From positions 372,001-436,000 of the forward strand of contig NZ_CP041036.1 in NCBI RefSeq assembly GCF_006385555.1: a stretch of 64,000 bases of DNA. Reading direction: 5' to 3'. The notes under the pieces are model-generated. The model saw nothing but the letters and a program-made list of their open reading frames with translations. It was not told the DNA's origin and ran no database searches. The stretch is from Shewanella polaris. GTDB lineage: Bacteria; Pseudomonadota; Gammaproteobacteria; Enterobacterales; Shewanellaceae. The first letter of the stretch is position 1. Every line of letters begins with the position of its first letter. Position numbers and translations under genes: made by a program. Shown piece after piece: positions 1 through 9,678 of this stretch.

Positions 1-1248
1 ATGCACTTCGTAGGCAAAGTCCACCGCTGTAGCATTAACAGGTAATTCTAAAATGCGCCCTTCAGGGGTAAACACATAAATTTCTTCAGGGAACAGTTCT
101 GTTTTAACGTTTTCAACAAATTCAAATGAGCTGCTTGCACTCTGCTGCAATTCAAGCAAGCTTTGCATCCATTTGTTAGCCCGAACTTGGGTGGTATTTT
201 GCTGAGGTGCATCGGCATTGTTTTTATACATCCAGTGTGCAGCAACACCTTTATCCGCCATTTGGTCCATTTCTTCGGTGCGAATTTGCACTTCAACAGG
301 AACAGCATGAGGGCCAAATAATGAGGTGTGTAGCGATTGATAACCGTTGGCCTTGGGAATGGCTATGTAATCTTTAAAACGGCCCGGACGTGGTTTATAT
401 AAACCGTGCATTGCACCTAAGACGCGATAACAAGTATCGATAGAGTCTACTATTACGCGAAACGCATAGATGTCCATGACCTCTTGAAATTGCAATTCTT
501 TACTGCGCATTTTTCGATAAATCGAATAGAGATTTTTTTCTCGACCTTTCACTGTCGCGGGCACACCTACATCTTCTAGGCGAGATTCGATAGCGACTTC
601 GATACTATTAATTAATTCTTTACGATTACCACGAGCAGCTTTGACAACGTCACGTATTACTCGATGTCGCATAGGGTAATAAGCTTGAAAACCTAAGTCT
701 TCAAGTTCGATTTTGATATTATGAATACCTAATCGGTTGGCAATTGGGGCGTAGATTTCTAAGGTTTCGCGAGCAATGCGGCGACGTTTATCAGGGCGAA
801 GAGCGCCTAATGTGCGCATATTATGGGTTCGGTCAGCCAATTTAATGAGAATAACTCGAATATCTTGAGTCATCGCCATCATCATTTTGCGGAAGTTTTC
901 CGCTTGAGCTTCTTTTTTATCGCGAAATTTAATTTTATCTAGCTTTGATACACCTTCTACGAGTTCTGCCACTGTAATACCAAATAACTCAGTGAGTTCT
1001 TCTTTGGTAACAGGGGTGTCTTCAATGGTGTCATGGAGCAAGGCAGCCATAAGCGACTCGTGATCGAGACGCATATCTGCCAAGATGCGGCTAACCGCAA
1101 CTGGATGGGTAATGTAAGGCTCGCCACTTGTGCGCATTTGCCCTTCGTGGGCATCACGCGCAACTAAATAGGCCTGCTTGAGTAATTCTACTTGATCCGG
1201 CTCTAAATAGCTGGATGCTGACTCTTTTAGACCTTCAAACAGATACAA
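1..1248 (-). CDS. spoT: Bifunctional (p)ppGpp synthetase/hydrolase SpoT, N-terminal 416 codons (C-terminus outside window)
   Basis: SpoT makes and degrades the stringent-response alarmone (p)ppGpp in the cytoplasm. The visible part holds the HD hydrolase region (motif LLHDTIEDT near residues 70-78), the RelA/SpoT synthetase domain (FKDYIAIPKANGYQSLHT) and the start of the TGS domain (VYVFTPEGRILELP). The reading frame runs off the left edge at a His codon, so the regulatory C-terminus (rest of TGS, ACT) is not in view. I take TTG at 1248 as the start: an AAGGAG ribosome site overlaps the rpoZ stop about 9 nt upstream, and the product then begins MYLFEGLKE, as SpoT proteins do. It lies 13 nt downstream of rpoZ, in the usual gmk-rpoZ-spoT order. 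The truncation is only the window edge. Confidence 0.95.
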   Translation of the reverse strand, partial: MYLFEGLKESASSYLEPDQVELLKQAYLVARDAHEGQMRTSGEPYITHPVAVSRILADMRLDHESLMAALLHDTIEDTPVTKEELTELFGITVAELVEGVSKLDKIKFRDKKEAQAENFRKMMMAMTQDIRVILIKLADRTHNMRTLGALRPDKRRRIARETLEIYAPIANRLGIHNIKIELEDLGFQAYYPMRHRVIRDVVKAARGNRKELINSIEVAIESRLEDVGVPATVKGREKNLYSIYRKMRSKELQFQEVMDIYAFRVIVDSIDTCYRVLGAMHGLYKPRPGRFKDYIAIPKANGYQSLHTSLFGPHAVPVEVQIRTEEMDQMADKGVAAHWMYKNNADAPQQNTTQVRANKWMQSLLELQQSASSSFEFVENVKTELFPEEIYVFTPEGRILELPVNATAVDFAYEVH

Positions 1249-1261
1249 GTGGCGCTACTCC

Positions 1262-1540
1262 TTATAAAACGTGGCCTTCTGCAATGGCGGCGACAGCGGC
1301 AATTTCTGCTGCTTCACGTTCACGAACAGTTTGGCGCTCATCAGCATCTAAAGTATTTGAGGTGACTAAACCTAATTCGATTTCACGCAAAGCGATAACC
1401 GTTGGTTTATCATTCATCTCATCAACCATAGGTTCTTTACCTTGCACGGCGATTTGGCGTGCACGACGCGCTGCAACCAGGATCATATCAAAACGGTTGC
1501 CGATTTTATTTACGGCGTCTTCTACAGTTACGCGAGCCAT
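1262..1540 (-). CDS. rpoZ: DNA-directed RNA polymerase omega subunit
   Basis: This 92-residue protein matches the gammaproteobacterial omega subunit in length and sequence: it starts [19 protein letters not shown] and carries the conserved ARRARQIA stretch. Omega helps fold and assemble the beta' subunit of RNA polymerase, and in many bacteria forms part of a ppGpp binding site. That fits its place immediately before spoT (13-nt gap, ribosome site for spoT overlapping the rpoZ stop) and downstream of gmk. The 60-nt gap to gmk could hold a promoter or processing site, but I see no clear one. The plus-strand frame over the same bases is a shadow. Confidence 0.96.
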   Translation of the reverse strand: MARVTVEDAVNKIGNRFDMILVAARRARQIAVQGKEPMVDEMNDKPTVIALREIELGLVTSNTLDADERQTVREREAAEIAAVAAIAEGHVL

Positions 1541-1600
1541 GTGTTGAAACTCCAGTGTTATCTATGGGAAAAAATGACGCAAAATTGTACACTATGACAA

Positions 1601-2224
1601 TTAATCTGCCAAGAGATCATTAAGCATATCATTTTGAGCATACTGCTGACTAGCACAGGTTAAGCGTTGACTACGAATAATTGCCTTTAGGTCAGCTAAT
1701 GCGCTATCAAAATCATCATTTACAATCACAAAATCATATTGAGTGTAATGAGACATTTCAGAAACGGCTTGTGCCATACGTGCATCGATGACTTCTTTGC
1801 TGTCTTGGCCTCGGCCAGTTAAGCGACGCTCAAGTTCGGCTTTAGATGGGGGTAAAATAAACACCCCAACGGTATTAGGCATCAATATTTTTACTTGCTC
1901 GCCACCTTGCCAATCAATATCAAGAAATACATCAATACCTTTATTTAAGGTTTGTTCAATGACACTTTTGGATGTGCCATAAAAATTACCAAAGACTTCG
2001 GCCCATTCAATAAAAGCGCTTTGATTAATTAATGCTTTAAATTGCTCAACAGTAACGAAATGATAATGTTGACCATCGACTTCGCCGGGGCGAGGTTTAC
2101 GGGTCGTATGCGACACAGAAACCTGTTTATCGCTGGGTTTATCTTTTAAAAGTGCTGATATAAGTGACGATTTACCTGCGCCACTAGGAGCTGACACAAT
2201 AAAAAGATTTCCACGAGTGCTCAT
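1601..2224 (-). CDS. gmk: Guanylate kinase
   Basis: Guanylate kinase phosphorylates GMP to GDP with ATP in the cytoplasm, feeding GTP and (p)ppGpp synthesis. The 207-residue product has the family's usual length, the P-loop [10 protein letters not shown] (K18), the GMP-binding stretch [17 protein letters not shown] and the later [11 protein letters not shown] segment. It is the first gene of the minus-strand gmk-rpoZ-spoT group, and the start ATG at 2224 opens [10 protein letters not shown]. The approximately 360 nt upstream are non-coding and presumably contain its promoter. Nothing in the gene looks unusual. Confidence 0.97.
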   Translation of the reverse strand: MSTRGNLFIVSAPSGAGKSSLISALLKDKPSDKQVSVSHTTRKPRPGEVDGQHYHFVTVEQFKALINQSAFIEWAEVFGNFYGTSKSVIEQTLNKGIDVFLDIDWQGGEQVKILMPNTVGVFILPPSKAELERRLTGRGQDSKEVIDARMAQAVSEMSHYTQYDFVIVNDDFDSALADLKAIIRSQRLTCASQQYAQNDMLNDLLAD

Positions 2225-2586
2225 AAATAGGGAGTCTCATCCAATTATTCATTAAGAAAGCTTAATATTATACTCGCTAACAGTAAGGTTATGCTAGCGC
2301 AATCATAGAGATTGCTGATGTATATTATGGTGATAGGATTAATTAAAGTGAGTCAATGATTGGCATAAGCAACTTGCAAGAGAGTCAGTAAAAAAGTAAC
2401 GAAAAAACTAGGTCGGCTCTGGCTTTATAGGATTAATTCTGTAGGCTTTGCGCTATTAGCAGTGACTGATGATTATGGTGTTAACAACAATTCAATAATT
2501 GCCAATATAACGGAGTAGAATTATCAACGAATTGTGTTTTCTAGCGAGTTATTTTTGATATTTTTGTAAATAAATAGGAATGATTG
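2225..2586. other. Intergenic region between gmk and an unknown membrane-protein gene
   Basis: About 360 bp separate two divergent genes, so promoters for both should lie here. I find no open frame of significance, no tRNA and no convincing terminator. An AGGAA ribosome site at 2576-2580 serves the downstream plus-strand gene. Confidence 0.6.
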
Positions 2587-3879
2587 ATGTCTTTAAAAGC
2601 CGTACTGTGCAGAGAAGGCCGTGACACAGGTTTAAGGTTAATGGCAATTTTATTAGCAGCATTTTTGCTATTAACGGTCACTGCGATCGTATTTTCGGCG
2701 AGTGTAATTAATTGGATTGTGATGTTGGCGGTCATGCCTATTGTTGGTTTATCTGCTATTCGTCGTTTAAATGACGCCAACAAACCGATTAAGTTGGCGA
2801 TGATCTGTGTTGTTCCAGTATTGATTTTTGGCATATTGATTTACTTTATGATGCCTGTAGGGATATTAGCTGGGGTGTTTTTATTTGGCCTTGCTTGTGG
2901 TGGGTACTTTGCATTTTTACCTGCTAAAAATTCGATTAGGTATGTGCAAGGGTATAATGGACCAAGCATAGTACAATCATCCATTTTCGGTTCGGTACAC
3001 CAGCGTCAAGAACCCGTAATGAAAGGTCAAATCCCCCCTGTTAATTCTGAGTCGGAACATTCATTTACGTCACCAGTATTGAGTGATAATGAAGCCGTCT
3101 TAACTGACTCGGCTGTGCCACATTCTGCAGAGGTTGATAAGCATCAATTCAAAGATGATTTACAGCAACTAACAATAATAGATCAAGATGATGTGCATAT
3201 AGCTCATTCAGCTGATTCGGCCGTTGAGAGTGACCAATCTGCATCATTCACAACATCATCAAGTCGTAGTCATCAACCTCTGTATGTCGACCAAAATGCG
3301 TTACAGTCAGGGTCAATTACTGAGCTTACAAAGACTTGGCTTAATATGGCCAAATTACATCGATTAAAACTGATACTTATCGGTAAAATTGCCGTTGCTA
3401 TTTTGGCTGTTTGTCTTGTTGTTTATTTAGTTTTCGCTTTAGTCAGTGCTTTTTCTGACAATGAAGCGAAACAAAGTCAACCGACTGAAGATACAATTAA
3501 TGAGCAGCAAACTAGCTTACGACAAACCATTAAATTGCCAGATGGATTTTGGTTAGCATTAGACAATAATATCCTTATTGTTAGGTGGTTAGGTGATAGT
3601 GGTGATGAACATAAGCTGTGGGATTTAGCTACCGCAAAAGGTGATAAAACCTGTAGTCATCTTGAGTTTAATGACGGTAGTAGTTATCGGCCTATAACGG
3701 TTGATTTATTACAGGATAGTGCTACTGAAGCCCGATTTACTCCGCTAGATAAAAATGCCATTGTGAATAATGTCGCGCTTAGAGGCAGTTTTAAGTTGTG
3801 TGGTTATGAGTTTAGTCTTAAAGGCAGTCAGGCGACGTTAATGCAAAACCCTCAATTTGAAATGATACTAAGCCAATAA
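2587..3879 (+). CDS. Unknown membrane protein with DUF805-like N-terminus
   Basis: I do not recognise this 430-residue protein by name. The N-terminus (residues about 15-110) is a cluster of four hydrophobic segments containing SAIRRLNDANK, which resembles the RRLHD/N motif of DUF805 membrane proteins. A polar, Ser/Glu-rich linker follows, then another strong membrane helix near residues 258-285 (IAVAILAVCLVVYLVFALV) and a C-terminal soluble domain of about 140 residues, probably periplasmic. ATG 2587 is preferred over TTG 2584 because AGGAA lies 6 nt upstream. It stands alone between gmk (divergent) and the next kinase gene, 75 nt downstream. Function cannot be inferred; the layout suggests an envelope anchor with a sensory or binding domain. 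Confidence 0.8.
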   Translation: MSLKAVLCREGRDTGLRLMAILLAAFLLLTVTAIVFSASVINWIVMLAVMPIVGLSAIRRLNDANKPIKLAMICVVPVLIFGILIYFMMPVGILAGVFLFGLACGGYFAFLPAKNSIRYVQGYNGPSIVQSSIFGSVHQRQEPVMKGQIPPVNSESEHSFTSPVLSDNEAVLTDSAVPHSAEVDKHQFKDDLQQLTIIDQDDVHIAHSADSAVESDQSASFTTSSSRSHQPLYVDQNALQSGSITELTKTWLNMAKLHRLKLILIGKIAVAILAVCLVVYLVFALVSAFSDNEAKQSQPTEDTINEQQTSLRQTIKLPDGFWLALDNNILIVRWLGDSGDEHKLWDLATAKGDKTCSHLEFNDGSSYRPITVDLLQDSATEARFTPLDKNAIVNNVALRGSFKLCGYEFSLKGSQATLMQNPQFEMILSQ

Positions 3880-3954
3880 TCATCTTGTAGATAACCAATA
3901 AATAATTTTTTGGGGTTATCTTTATTTTGATAAACAGGATATTGGAGTTCTTGA

Positions 3955-5025
3955 TTGATTAATTTTATCCGCGAAAATGTACTGCCTCAATTTGGTTTTA
4001 GTCACAATTTCAGTACCGTTAGTTCATTGGGCAATGGCCATATTAATCAAACCTTTTTGGTGAGTGATAAATCAAAATCGTTGGTGTTACAGCGCATTAA
4101 TACCCAAATATTTACAGAACCTAAGGTGGTCATACAAAATGCTGCCACCATAAGCCAACATTTACTGACTAAGCGCCAACAGCAGCATTATCCACTACAA
4201 GTAGTTAGCCCAATAGCCACAGTAGCTGGTGAACTTTATTTGGATTTTGCTGAACATGGCTTTTGGCGGGCAATAGATTATTTGCCCCACTGTGACACAA
4301 TTGAAGTGGTTAATACTCCCGAGCAGGCTATGCTGGCGGCTGAGGCTTTTGGGCGCTTTGCGGCGGCGTTGAGTGATTTATCCTCCAATGATGTTATCGA
4401 TGTTATTCCCAATTTTTTAAATTTACCTCAACGAATGGCTCAATTACATGATGCAAAGGCCGCTGATGCTCACAATCGACTAATCCATTGTAAAAAATGG
4501 GTAGACTTATGTTTAGCGCAAACAGAACTATTGGCCACATTGGTACAGTACGAAACCGATTTGCCTATGCGAATATGCCATAATGATACTAAAATCAATA
4601 ATATGCTTTTTGATAAACGAGATGGATCAAGTCTGGCCATTATCGATTTAGATACCTGTATGAAAGGCTATTTGATGTATGACTTTGGTGATATGGTTCG
4701 CGCCTTTTGCTCTCCCGAGGCTGAAGATTCAACCAACTTGGCCAATGTGCACGCACGATCGGAGATAATTGTCGCGGCTGCTAACGCGTACATTCAGTCT
4801 CTTAAAGATATTATTACCCCACTCGAAAAACGCAGTTTATGGCTAGGCACTAAAGTGATGCCATTAATGCTGGGAGTACGATTTTTAACTGATTATGTAA
4901 ATGGTGATATTTATTTTGGCATAAAGCATCCAAATCATAATTTGGATCGCGGCATTAATCAGTTAACAATTTATCAAAGTCTGTTGCAGCAAGAAAACCA
5001 ATTAATGCCATTATTCGACTTATAG
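3955..5025 (+). CDS. APH-type small-molecule kinase (N-acetylhexosamine kinase-like)
   Basis: The 356-residue product is a choline/aminoglycoside phosphotransferase (APH) family kinase. It shows an ATP-binding start (SSLGNGHINQTFLV), the catalytic loop CHNDTKINNMLF near residue 207 and the metal-binding IDLDTCMKGYLMYDFGD segment. The whole resembles the NahK/mucin-desulfatase branch, which phosphorylates N-acetylhexosamines, but the true substrate is unknown. The start is TTG at 3955 (or TTG 3951 out of frame), with GGAG 7 nt upstream; no suitable ATG is nearby. A yjjG-like nucleotidase follows after 45 nt on the same strand and may be co-transcribed. Family assignment is firm, substrate is inference. 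Confidence 0.85.
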   Translation: MINFIRENVLPQFGFSHNFSTVSSLGNGHINQTFLVSDKSKSLVLQRINTQIFTEPKVVIQNAATISQHLLTKRQQQHYPLQVVSPIATVAGELYLDFAEHGFWRAIDYLPHCDTIEVVNTPEQAMLAAEAFGRFAAALSDLSSNDVIDVIPNFLNLPQRMAQLHDAKAADAHNRLIHCKKWVDLCLAQTELLATLVQYETDLPMRICHNDTKINNMLFDKRDGSSLAIIDLDTCMKGYLMYDFGDMVRAFCSPEAEDSTNLANVHARSEIIVAAANAYIQSLKDIITPLEKRSLWLGTKVMPLMLGVRFLTDYVNGDIYFGIKHPNHNLDRGINQLTIYQSLLQQENQLMPLFDL

Positions 5026-5070
5026 TCGTCATCACAACATCTATTATTTTAACCAATAAGGCCTTAGTTG

Positions 5071-5763
5071 ATGTCACATATACTCAATAAATATCAATGG
5101 ATTTTATTTGATGCAGATGAAACCTTATTTCATTTCGATGCCTTTGCTGGATTGAAATTAATGTTTTCGCGCTTTGAAGTCGATTTTAATATAGAAGATT
5201 TTGCTGCCTATCAGCAGGTCAATAAACCATTATGGGTTGAATATCAAAATGGATTAATTAGTGCTAGCCATCTGCAGCATACTCGTTTTCATCATTGGGC
5301 AAGTAAATTGTTAGTCACACCACAACATTTAAATAGCCAATTTCTAATGGCAATGGCCGATATTTGTCAGCCACTACCCGGGGCTAGAACCCTTATTGAT
5401 TCATTAAATGGCAAGGTTAATCTAGGTATCATTACTAATGGTTTTACCGAATTACAGAGTATCCGTTTGAGCCGCACAGGTTTTCAAGATACCTTTAATC
5501 CGGTCGTTATTTCAGAGCAACTTGGTAAAGCAAAACCTGATGTCGCTATTTTTAATCATGCGTTTAGTTTAATGGGCAATCCCGAAAAACAGCAGGTGTT
5601 GATGGTCGGTGATAACTTACATTCTGACATTCTAGGTGGTATTAATGCCGGTATCGACACTTGTTGGCTAAATCATCATGACGAGCCGTTGAGTGATGAT
5701 ATCTCCCCAAGTTATCAGGTGCGTAATCTTACTGAACTACATCAGCTATTGATGCCGAAATAA
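5071..5763 (+). CDS. yjjG: Pyrimidine 5'-nucleotidase, YjjG family (HAD hydrolase)
   Basis: This 230-residue protein is a haloacid-dehalogenase phosphatase of the YjjG type, which dephosphorylates pyrimidine nucleoside monophosphates and limits non-canonical ones. Visible HAD motifs are FDADET (nucleophile D14, acid D16), ITNG, the GKAKPD lysine and GDNLHSDILGG. ATG 5071 is chosen over TTG 5068 because AAGG lies 9 nt upstream. It follows the APH-type kinase by 45 nt and ends before a strong bidirectional terminator shared with mrcA. The exact substrate range is inferred from the family. Confidence 0.88.
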   Translation: MSHILNKYQWILFDADETLFHFDAFAGLKLMFSRFEVDFNIEDFAAYQQVNKPLWVEYQNGLISASHLQHTRFHHWASKLLVTPQHLNSQFLMAMADICQPLPGARTLIDSLNGKVNLGIITNGFTELQSIRLSRTGFQDTFNPVVISEQLGKAKPDVAIFNHAFSLMGNPEKQQVLMVGDNLHSDILGGINAGIDTCWLNHHDEPLSDDISPSYQVRNLTELHQLLMPK

Positions 5764-5783
5764 TCCGCAGTGACAACAGAAAT

Positions 5784-5813
5784 AAAAAAGCCATTCAAGT
5801 GAATGGCTTTTTT
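5784..5813. terminator. Bidirectional terminator between yjjG and mrcA
   Basis: A perfect 7-bp stem (GCCATTC 5790-5796 with GAATGGC 5801-5807, loop AAGT) is flanked by six A's on the left and six T's on the right, so it can end transcription from both convergent genes. Confidence 0.93.
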
Positions 5814-5835
5814 ATTACGTAAAAGGTTATCCCAC

Positions 5836-8415
5836 TTACTGAAATAAATCTTCAGCTGGATTATCAATAAAGATATCACCATTTTGTTGAGTTTCGGTAA
5901 CGTATTCTTTAGGTTCAGTACCCTCTACAAAGTATTCAAACTGAGTAGTGTAGTCTGTTTTACGTGTTAATTTACCCGTAGCTAAATCAATACGTGCTGA
6001 CACAATCCCTTTAGGGGGAATGACTGAAGCTTCAGGGGTACCAGAAAGGGCTTTGTTCATAAAGTCATTCCAACCAGGTCCTGCTGTTTTTGCTCCGGCT
6101 TCTGCACCCGATATTTGATCTGGTTCGCCATTAGCCATCCAACTAGAGCGACCTAGCTGACGACCATGATCATCAAAACCAACCCAGAAAGTTGCCGTAA
6201 GTGTTGGGTTAAAACCACTGAACCAAGTATCTCGAGATTCGTTAGTCGTTCCTGTTTTACCCGCAATATCATGACGTTTAATTAATTTAGATGCACGCCA
6301 AGCAGTACCATTCCAACCAGTGCCTTTGCTCCAGTCGCCGCCACCCCAAATTACGCTCTTTAGTGCTTCTGTGATTAAAAATGCAGTCTGTTCAGAAATG
6401 ACTCGTTTAGCAAAATGCGCTTGCGGATTAGTGCAAATATTTTGTTCAACGGTCATTAAATTAACTTCGGTTGTTTCATGTGCATTGTCCGCTGATGGTT
6501 TTACCATTTGCGGCGTTAATTCTTCAGCCATTGCCGCGAATGGGTCATCAATAGCAATGGGTTCTTCAGCCTCAGGTTTACTACAGGCAATGGCAGGAAT
6601 AGTTTGTTCAATCATGTTGTCGTATGAGTCAGTTACACGATCAATAAAATACGGTTCAACGAGATAACCACCATTAGCAAAAGTATTAAATGCTGTAGCA
6701 ACTTGTAATGGTGTGACCGAAGGAGAACCTAATGCTAACGATTCATTTCGAGGTAAATCACTCGGGTCAAAACCAAATTGCACTAATTTATTGATAGTGT
6801 TATCTAAGCCAGTATGACGCATCGCTCTAACAGACATGACGTTAATTGACTGAGCCAAACCTATCCGTAAACGTGTTGGACCGCCGTAAATATCAGGTGA
6901 ATTTTTAGGACGCCATGCCGTACCTTGGCGAGTGTCAGGTTTATTAATTGGCGCGTTATTAATGAGCGTGGCTAATGTGTAACCATGTTCTAATGCAGCG
7001 GCATAAATAAAAGGTTTAATATTAGAACCCAATTGGCGTTTAGCTTGTGTTACTCGGTTAAATTGACTTTGGCTAAAACTGAATCCGCCTACTAAGGTTT
7101 CAATTGCGCCGTCGTGGGGTGCAAGCGAAACCGTTGCACTAGACACTTGCGGAATTTGAGATAATTGCCAATGCTTGCCGTTATGACGGATCCACACTTG
7201 CTGACCAGCAGTTAAAATATCAGTCGCTAGTTTTGGTGGTAAGCTTTGACGTTTATCGCTGATAAACTTACGAGCCCATTTTAAGCCTTTCCATTCAAGC
7301 GTAATCAGTTTGCCTTTTTCATCAATAACTTGTGCTTGTTGATCTTTTACGCTGATGACTGCCGCGGGCATAATGCCTTGTATAGAAGGTGTGCGTTTTA
7401 AAATCGCCACAATATCTTCATTATGTATCGGTGTATCAGTCCATAACTCAGCCACTGCACCACGATAACCATGGCGTTGATCATAAGCAAAAATATTATC
7501 TCTTAAAGACTCCTGAGCCATTAGTTGTAAGTCTGATGATATCGTAGTGTAGACATTGTAACCGTTGGTATAGGCTGCTTCTTCGCCGTATTTTTGGATC
7601 ATATAATCTCGTGCCATTTCTGAGATATATGGAGCGTATAAATCAATTTCGGCACCATGATATTTGGCGGTTAAGGGACTATTAATAGCGACTTGGTATT
7701 CAGCTTGAGTAATATTGCGTTTCTCAAGCATACGGCTAAGTACCCAATTGCGACGAGATATCGCTCGCTCTGGGTTTCTAATAGGATTTGCTGCAGAAGG
7801 AGCTTGTGGTAAACCTGCAATCATTGCCATCTCTGGTAGTGTAAGCTGGCTAAGTTCTTTACCGTAGTAGACTTGAGATGCCGCACCAACACCATAAGCG
7901 CGATTTCCTAGGAAAGAACGGTTTAAATAAAGGGTTAAAATTTCTTGTTTGGAAAGTGCTTTTTCAATTTTAAGAGCAAGGAAAATCTCTTTGATCTTAC
8001 GAATATAAGTTTTTTCATTTGATAAGAAAAAACCTCGTGCAACTTGTTGGGTAATAGTACTCGCGCCCTGACTTTTTTTACCAGTCGTGACCAAAATAAG
8101 TGCTGCACGGATAATACCAATTGGATCGATACCGTTATGTTCAAAAAATCGTGCATCTTCAGTATCGAGAACCGCATTAATTAACTGAACAGGCACATCT
8201 TCATATTCTACTGGAATACGACGTTTCTCACCAAACTGAGAAATAAGCTTACCGTCACGGCTGTATATACGCAGTGGAGTTTGTAATTGGACCGTCTTTA
8301 GTGAATTAACATCCGGCAAACTTGGTAACACATAAAAGTAAGCCGCAACGATAGCGCCGACGCCAAGTAGTGATAGGCTAAAAAATGCAATCAATAAACG
8401 TTTAAACCACTTCAC
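5836..8415 (-). CDS. mrcA: Penicillin-binding protein 1A (bifunctional transglycosylase/transpeptidase)
   Basis: PBP1a polymerises and cross-links peptidoglycan at the outer face of the inner membrane. The 859-residue product has an N-terminal membrane anchor (residues about 7-30), a family 51 glycosyltransferase domain with the catalytic EDARFFEHNGID and the STITQQVARGFFL stretch, an OB-like insert, and a transpeptidase domain with the nucleophile motif GSNIKPF (SxxK), SIN and KTGT (AGKTGTTNESRDTWF). The length is normal for the family. It is divergent from pilM, as in many gammaproteobacteria, with 183 nt between. In this family PBP1a is activated by LpoA, which is also encoded in this window (23003-24826). 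A shared terminator with yjjG ends it. Confidence 0.97.
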   Translation of the reverse strand: MKWFKRLLIAFFSLSLLGVGAIVAAYFYVLPSLPDVNSLKTVQLQTPLRIYSRDGKLISQFGEKRRIPVEYEDVPVQLINAVLDTEDARFFEHNGIDPIGIIRAALILVTTGKKSQGASTITQQVARGFFLSNEKTYIRKIKEIFLALKIEKALSKQEILTLYLNRSFLGNRAYGVGAASQVYYGKELSQLTLPEMAMIAGLPQAPSAANPIRNPERAISRRNWVLSRMLEKRNITQAEYQVAINSPLTAKYHGAEIDLYAPYISEMARDYMIQKYGEEAAYTNGYNVYTTISSDLQLMAQESLRDNIFAYDQRHGYRGAVAELWTDTPIHNEDIVAILKRTPSIQGIMPAAVISVKDQQAQVIDEKGKLITLEWKGLKWARKFISDKRQSLPPKLATDILTAGQQVWIRHNGKHWQLSQIPQVSSATVSLAPHDGAIETLVGGFSFSQSQFNRVTQAKRQLGSNIKPFIYAAALEHGYTLATLINNAPINKPDTRQGTAWRPKNSPDIYGGPTRLRIGLAQSINVMSVRAMRHTGLDNTINKLVQFGFDPSDLPRNESLALGSPSVTPLQVATAFNTFANGGYLVEPYFIDRVTDSYDNMIEQTIPAIACSKPEAEEPIAIDDPFAAMAEELTPQMVKPSADNAHETTEVNLMTVEQNICTNPQAHFAKRVISEQTAFLITEALKSVIWGGGDWSKGTGWNGTAWRASKLIKRHDIAGKTGTTNESRDTWFSGFNPTLTATFWVGFDDHGRQLGRSSWMANGEPDQISGAEAGAKTAGPGWNDFMNKALSGTPEASVIPPKGIVSARIDLATGKLTRKTDYTTQFEYFVEGTEPKEYVTETQQNGDIFIDNPAEDLFQ

Positions 8416-8598
8416 TCAATCATTCCAGTAAAATTAGAAATAGTGGCGGTAGTATATAAGCGGGAGGCTTTTTCGTGAAGTAAAACATGAAATAACTAAA
8501 AAGCATTTGTAAAATGTTTAAACATTTTATCTAAATACTTATAACGAGTTGATTATGTGCTAATCTCTTAGAAAATAAAAATAGAATGATGACGGACT
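8416..8598. promoter_or_regulatory. Divergent promoter region mrcA / pilM
   Basis: The 183 bp between the two divergent starts are AT-rich and must carry promoters for both mrcA and the pil operon. An inverted pair AAAATGTTTAAACATTTT (8512-8529) forms an 18-bp palindrome that could be an operator or simply an AT-rich hairpin. No regulator is assigned. Confidence 0.5.
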
Positions 8599-9678
8599 AT
8601 GCTTTCAAAATTATGGAAGCGTCAAGCACCTCAAATGGTCGGGATTGATATTGGGTCTCATGAAATTAAAGCCATATTGTTGAGCAAGACGGCGGATGGA
8701 TATAAAATTCAGAATTATGCGGCAGTGCCTGTAAGAAAGGGCGCTGTAGTCGATCATGATATTCGTGACACTGAAGCTGTCCTTGAATCATTAAGGCAGG
8801 TTAGGCGCGGCTTACCTAAATCTCTTAAATTCGCAGCGGTCGCTGTTTCCGGTTCTGCCGTTATGACGAAAGTCATTTATATGGATGCATCGTTAAGTGA
8901 AGAAGAGATGGAGGCGCAAATTGAAATTGAAGCTGACAACCTCATTCCTTATTCAATTGATGAAGTAAGTATTGATTTTGAAAGGCTCAGTCCAAACATA
9001 ACCGACCCAACAAAAGTCGATGTGTTACTCAGTGCCTGCCGTACCGAAAATATCGATTCACGGCTTGATTCATTGGATGCAGTCGAATTAGACGTCAAAG
9101 TAGTTGATGTAGAGGCTTATGCATTAGGGCGCTCAGCAGAATTAATTTATGGTCAGTTACCTGAAGATGCCACTCAAAAATCAATCGCCATGGTTGATAT
9201 TGGTGCCAATATGACTACCTTTTCTGTAGTCGAACACGGTGATACTACCTTCATACGTGAGCAAGCTTTTGGTGGTGAGTTGTTTACTCAATCAATTTCA
9301 TCCTTTTATGGTATGCCTAATGATGAGGCTGAAAACGCTAAAATAACTGGCCAATTACCTCGCAATTATATGTTTGAAGTATTATCACCATTTCAGATGC
9401 AGTTGCTACAACAAATTAAACGAACACTACAGATATACTGTACCGCCAGTGGGCGAGAGAAAGTTGATTATATTGTATTATGCGGTGGCACAGCTAAGTT
9501 AGAGGGATTGGTTGAGCTACTCAGCAACGAATTGGGTACGCATACGATTATTGCGGATCCTTTCCAAGGTTGTTTACATGCTAGTGATTTAATAAAAAGT
9601 CAGCTTCAACCTACTATAAGTAAATATATGGTGGCATGTGGCCTTGCGCTAAGGAGTTATGCTCAATGGCGAATATAA
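8599..9678 (+). CDS. pilM: Type IV pilus inner-membrane assembly protein PilM
   Basis: PilM is an actin-like ATPase-fold protein on the cytoplasmic face of the type IV pilus machine; it binds the PilN N-terminus. The 359-residue product has the actin-like phosphate-binding segments VGIDIGSHEIKAILL and MVDIGANMTTFSVV and the late CGGTAKLEG motif. It opens the pilMNOPQ operon, divergent from mrcA, and overlaps pilN by 13 nt. Length and order are standard. A MSHA-type homologue (MshI) is unlikely because the following genes are PilN, PilO, PilP and the secretin PilQ. Confidence 0.96.
   Translation: MLSKLWKRQAPQMVGIDIGSHEIKAILLSKTADGYKIQNYAAVPVRKGAVVDHDIRDTEAVLESLRQVRRGLPKSLKFAAVAVSGSAVMTKVIYMDASLSEEEMEAQIEIEADNLIPYSIDEVSIDFERLSPNITDPTKVDVLLSACRTENIDSRLDSLDAVELDVKVVDVEAYALGRSAELIYGQLPEDATQKSIAMVDIGANMTTFSVVEHGDTTFIREQAFGGELFTQSISSFYGMPNDEAENAKITGQLPRNYMFEVLSPFQMQLLQQIKRTLQIYCTASGREKVDYIVLCGGTAKLEGLVELLSNELGTHTIIADPFQGCLHASDLIKSQLQPTISKYMVACGLALRSYAQWRI

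Noticed and set aside
1215..1547. 110-codon plus-strand frame opposite rpoZ
   Set aside because: Complementary shadow of rpoZ; Ser/Thr/Ala-rich composition and no ribosome site.
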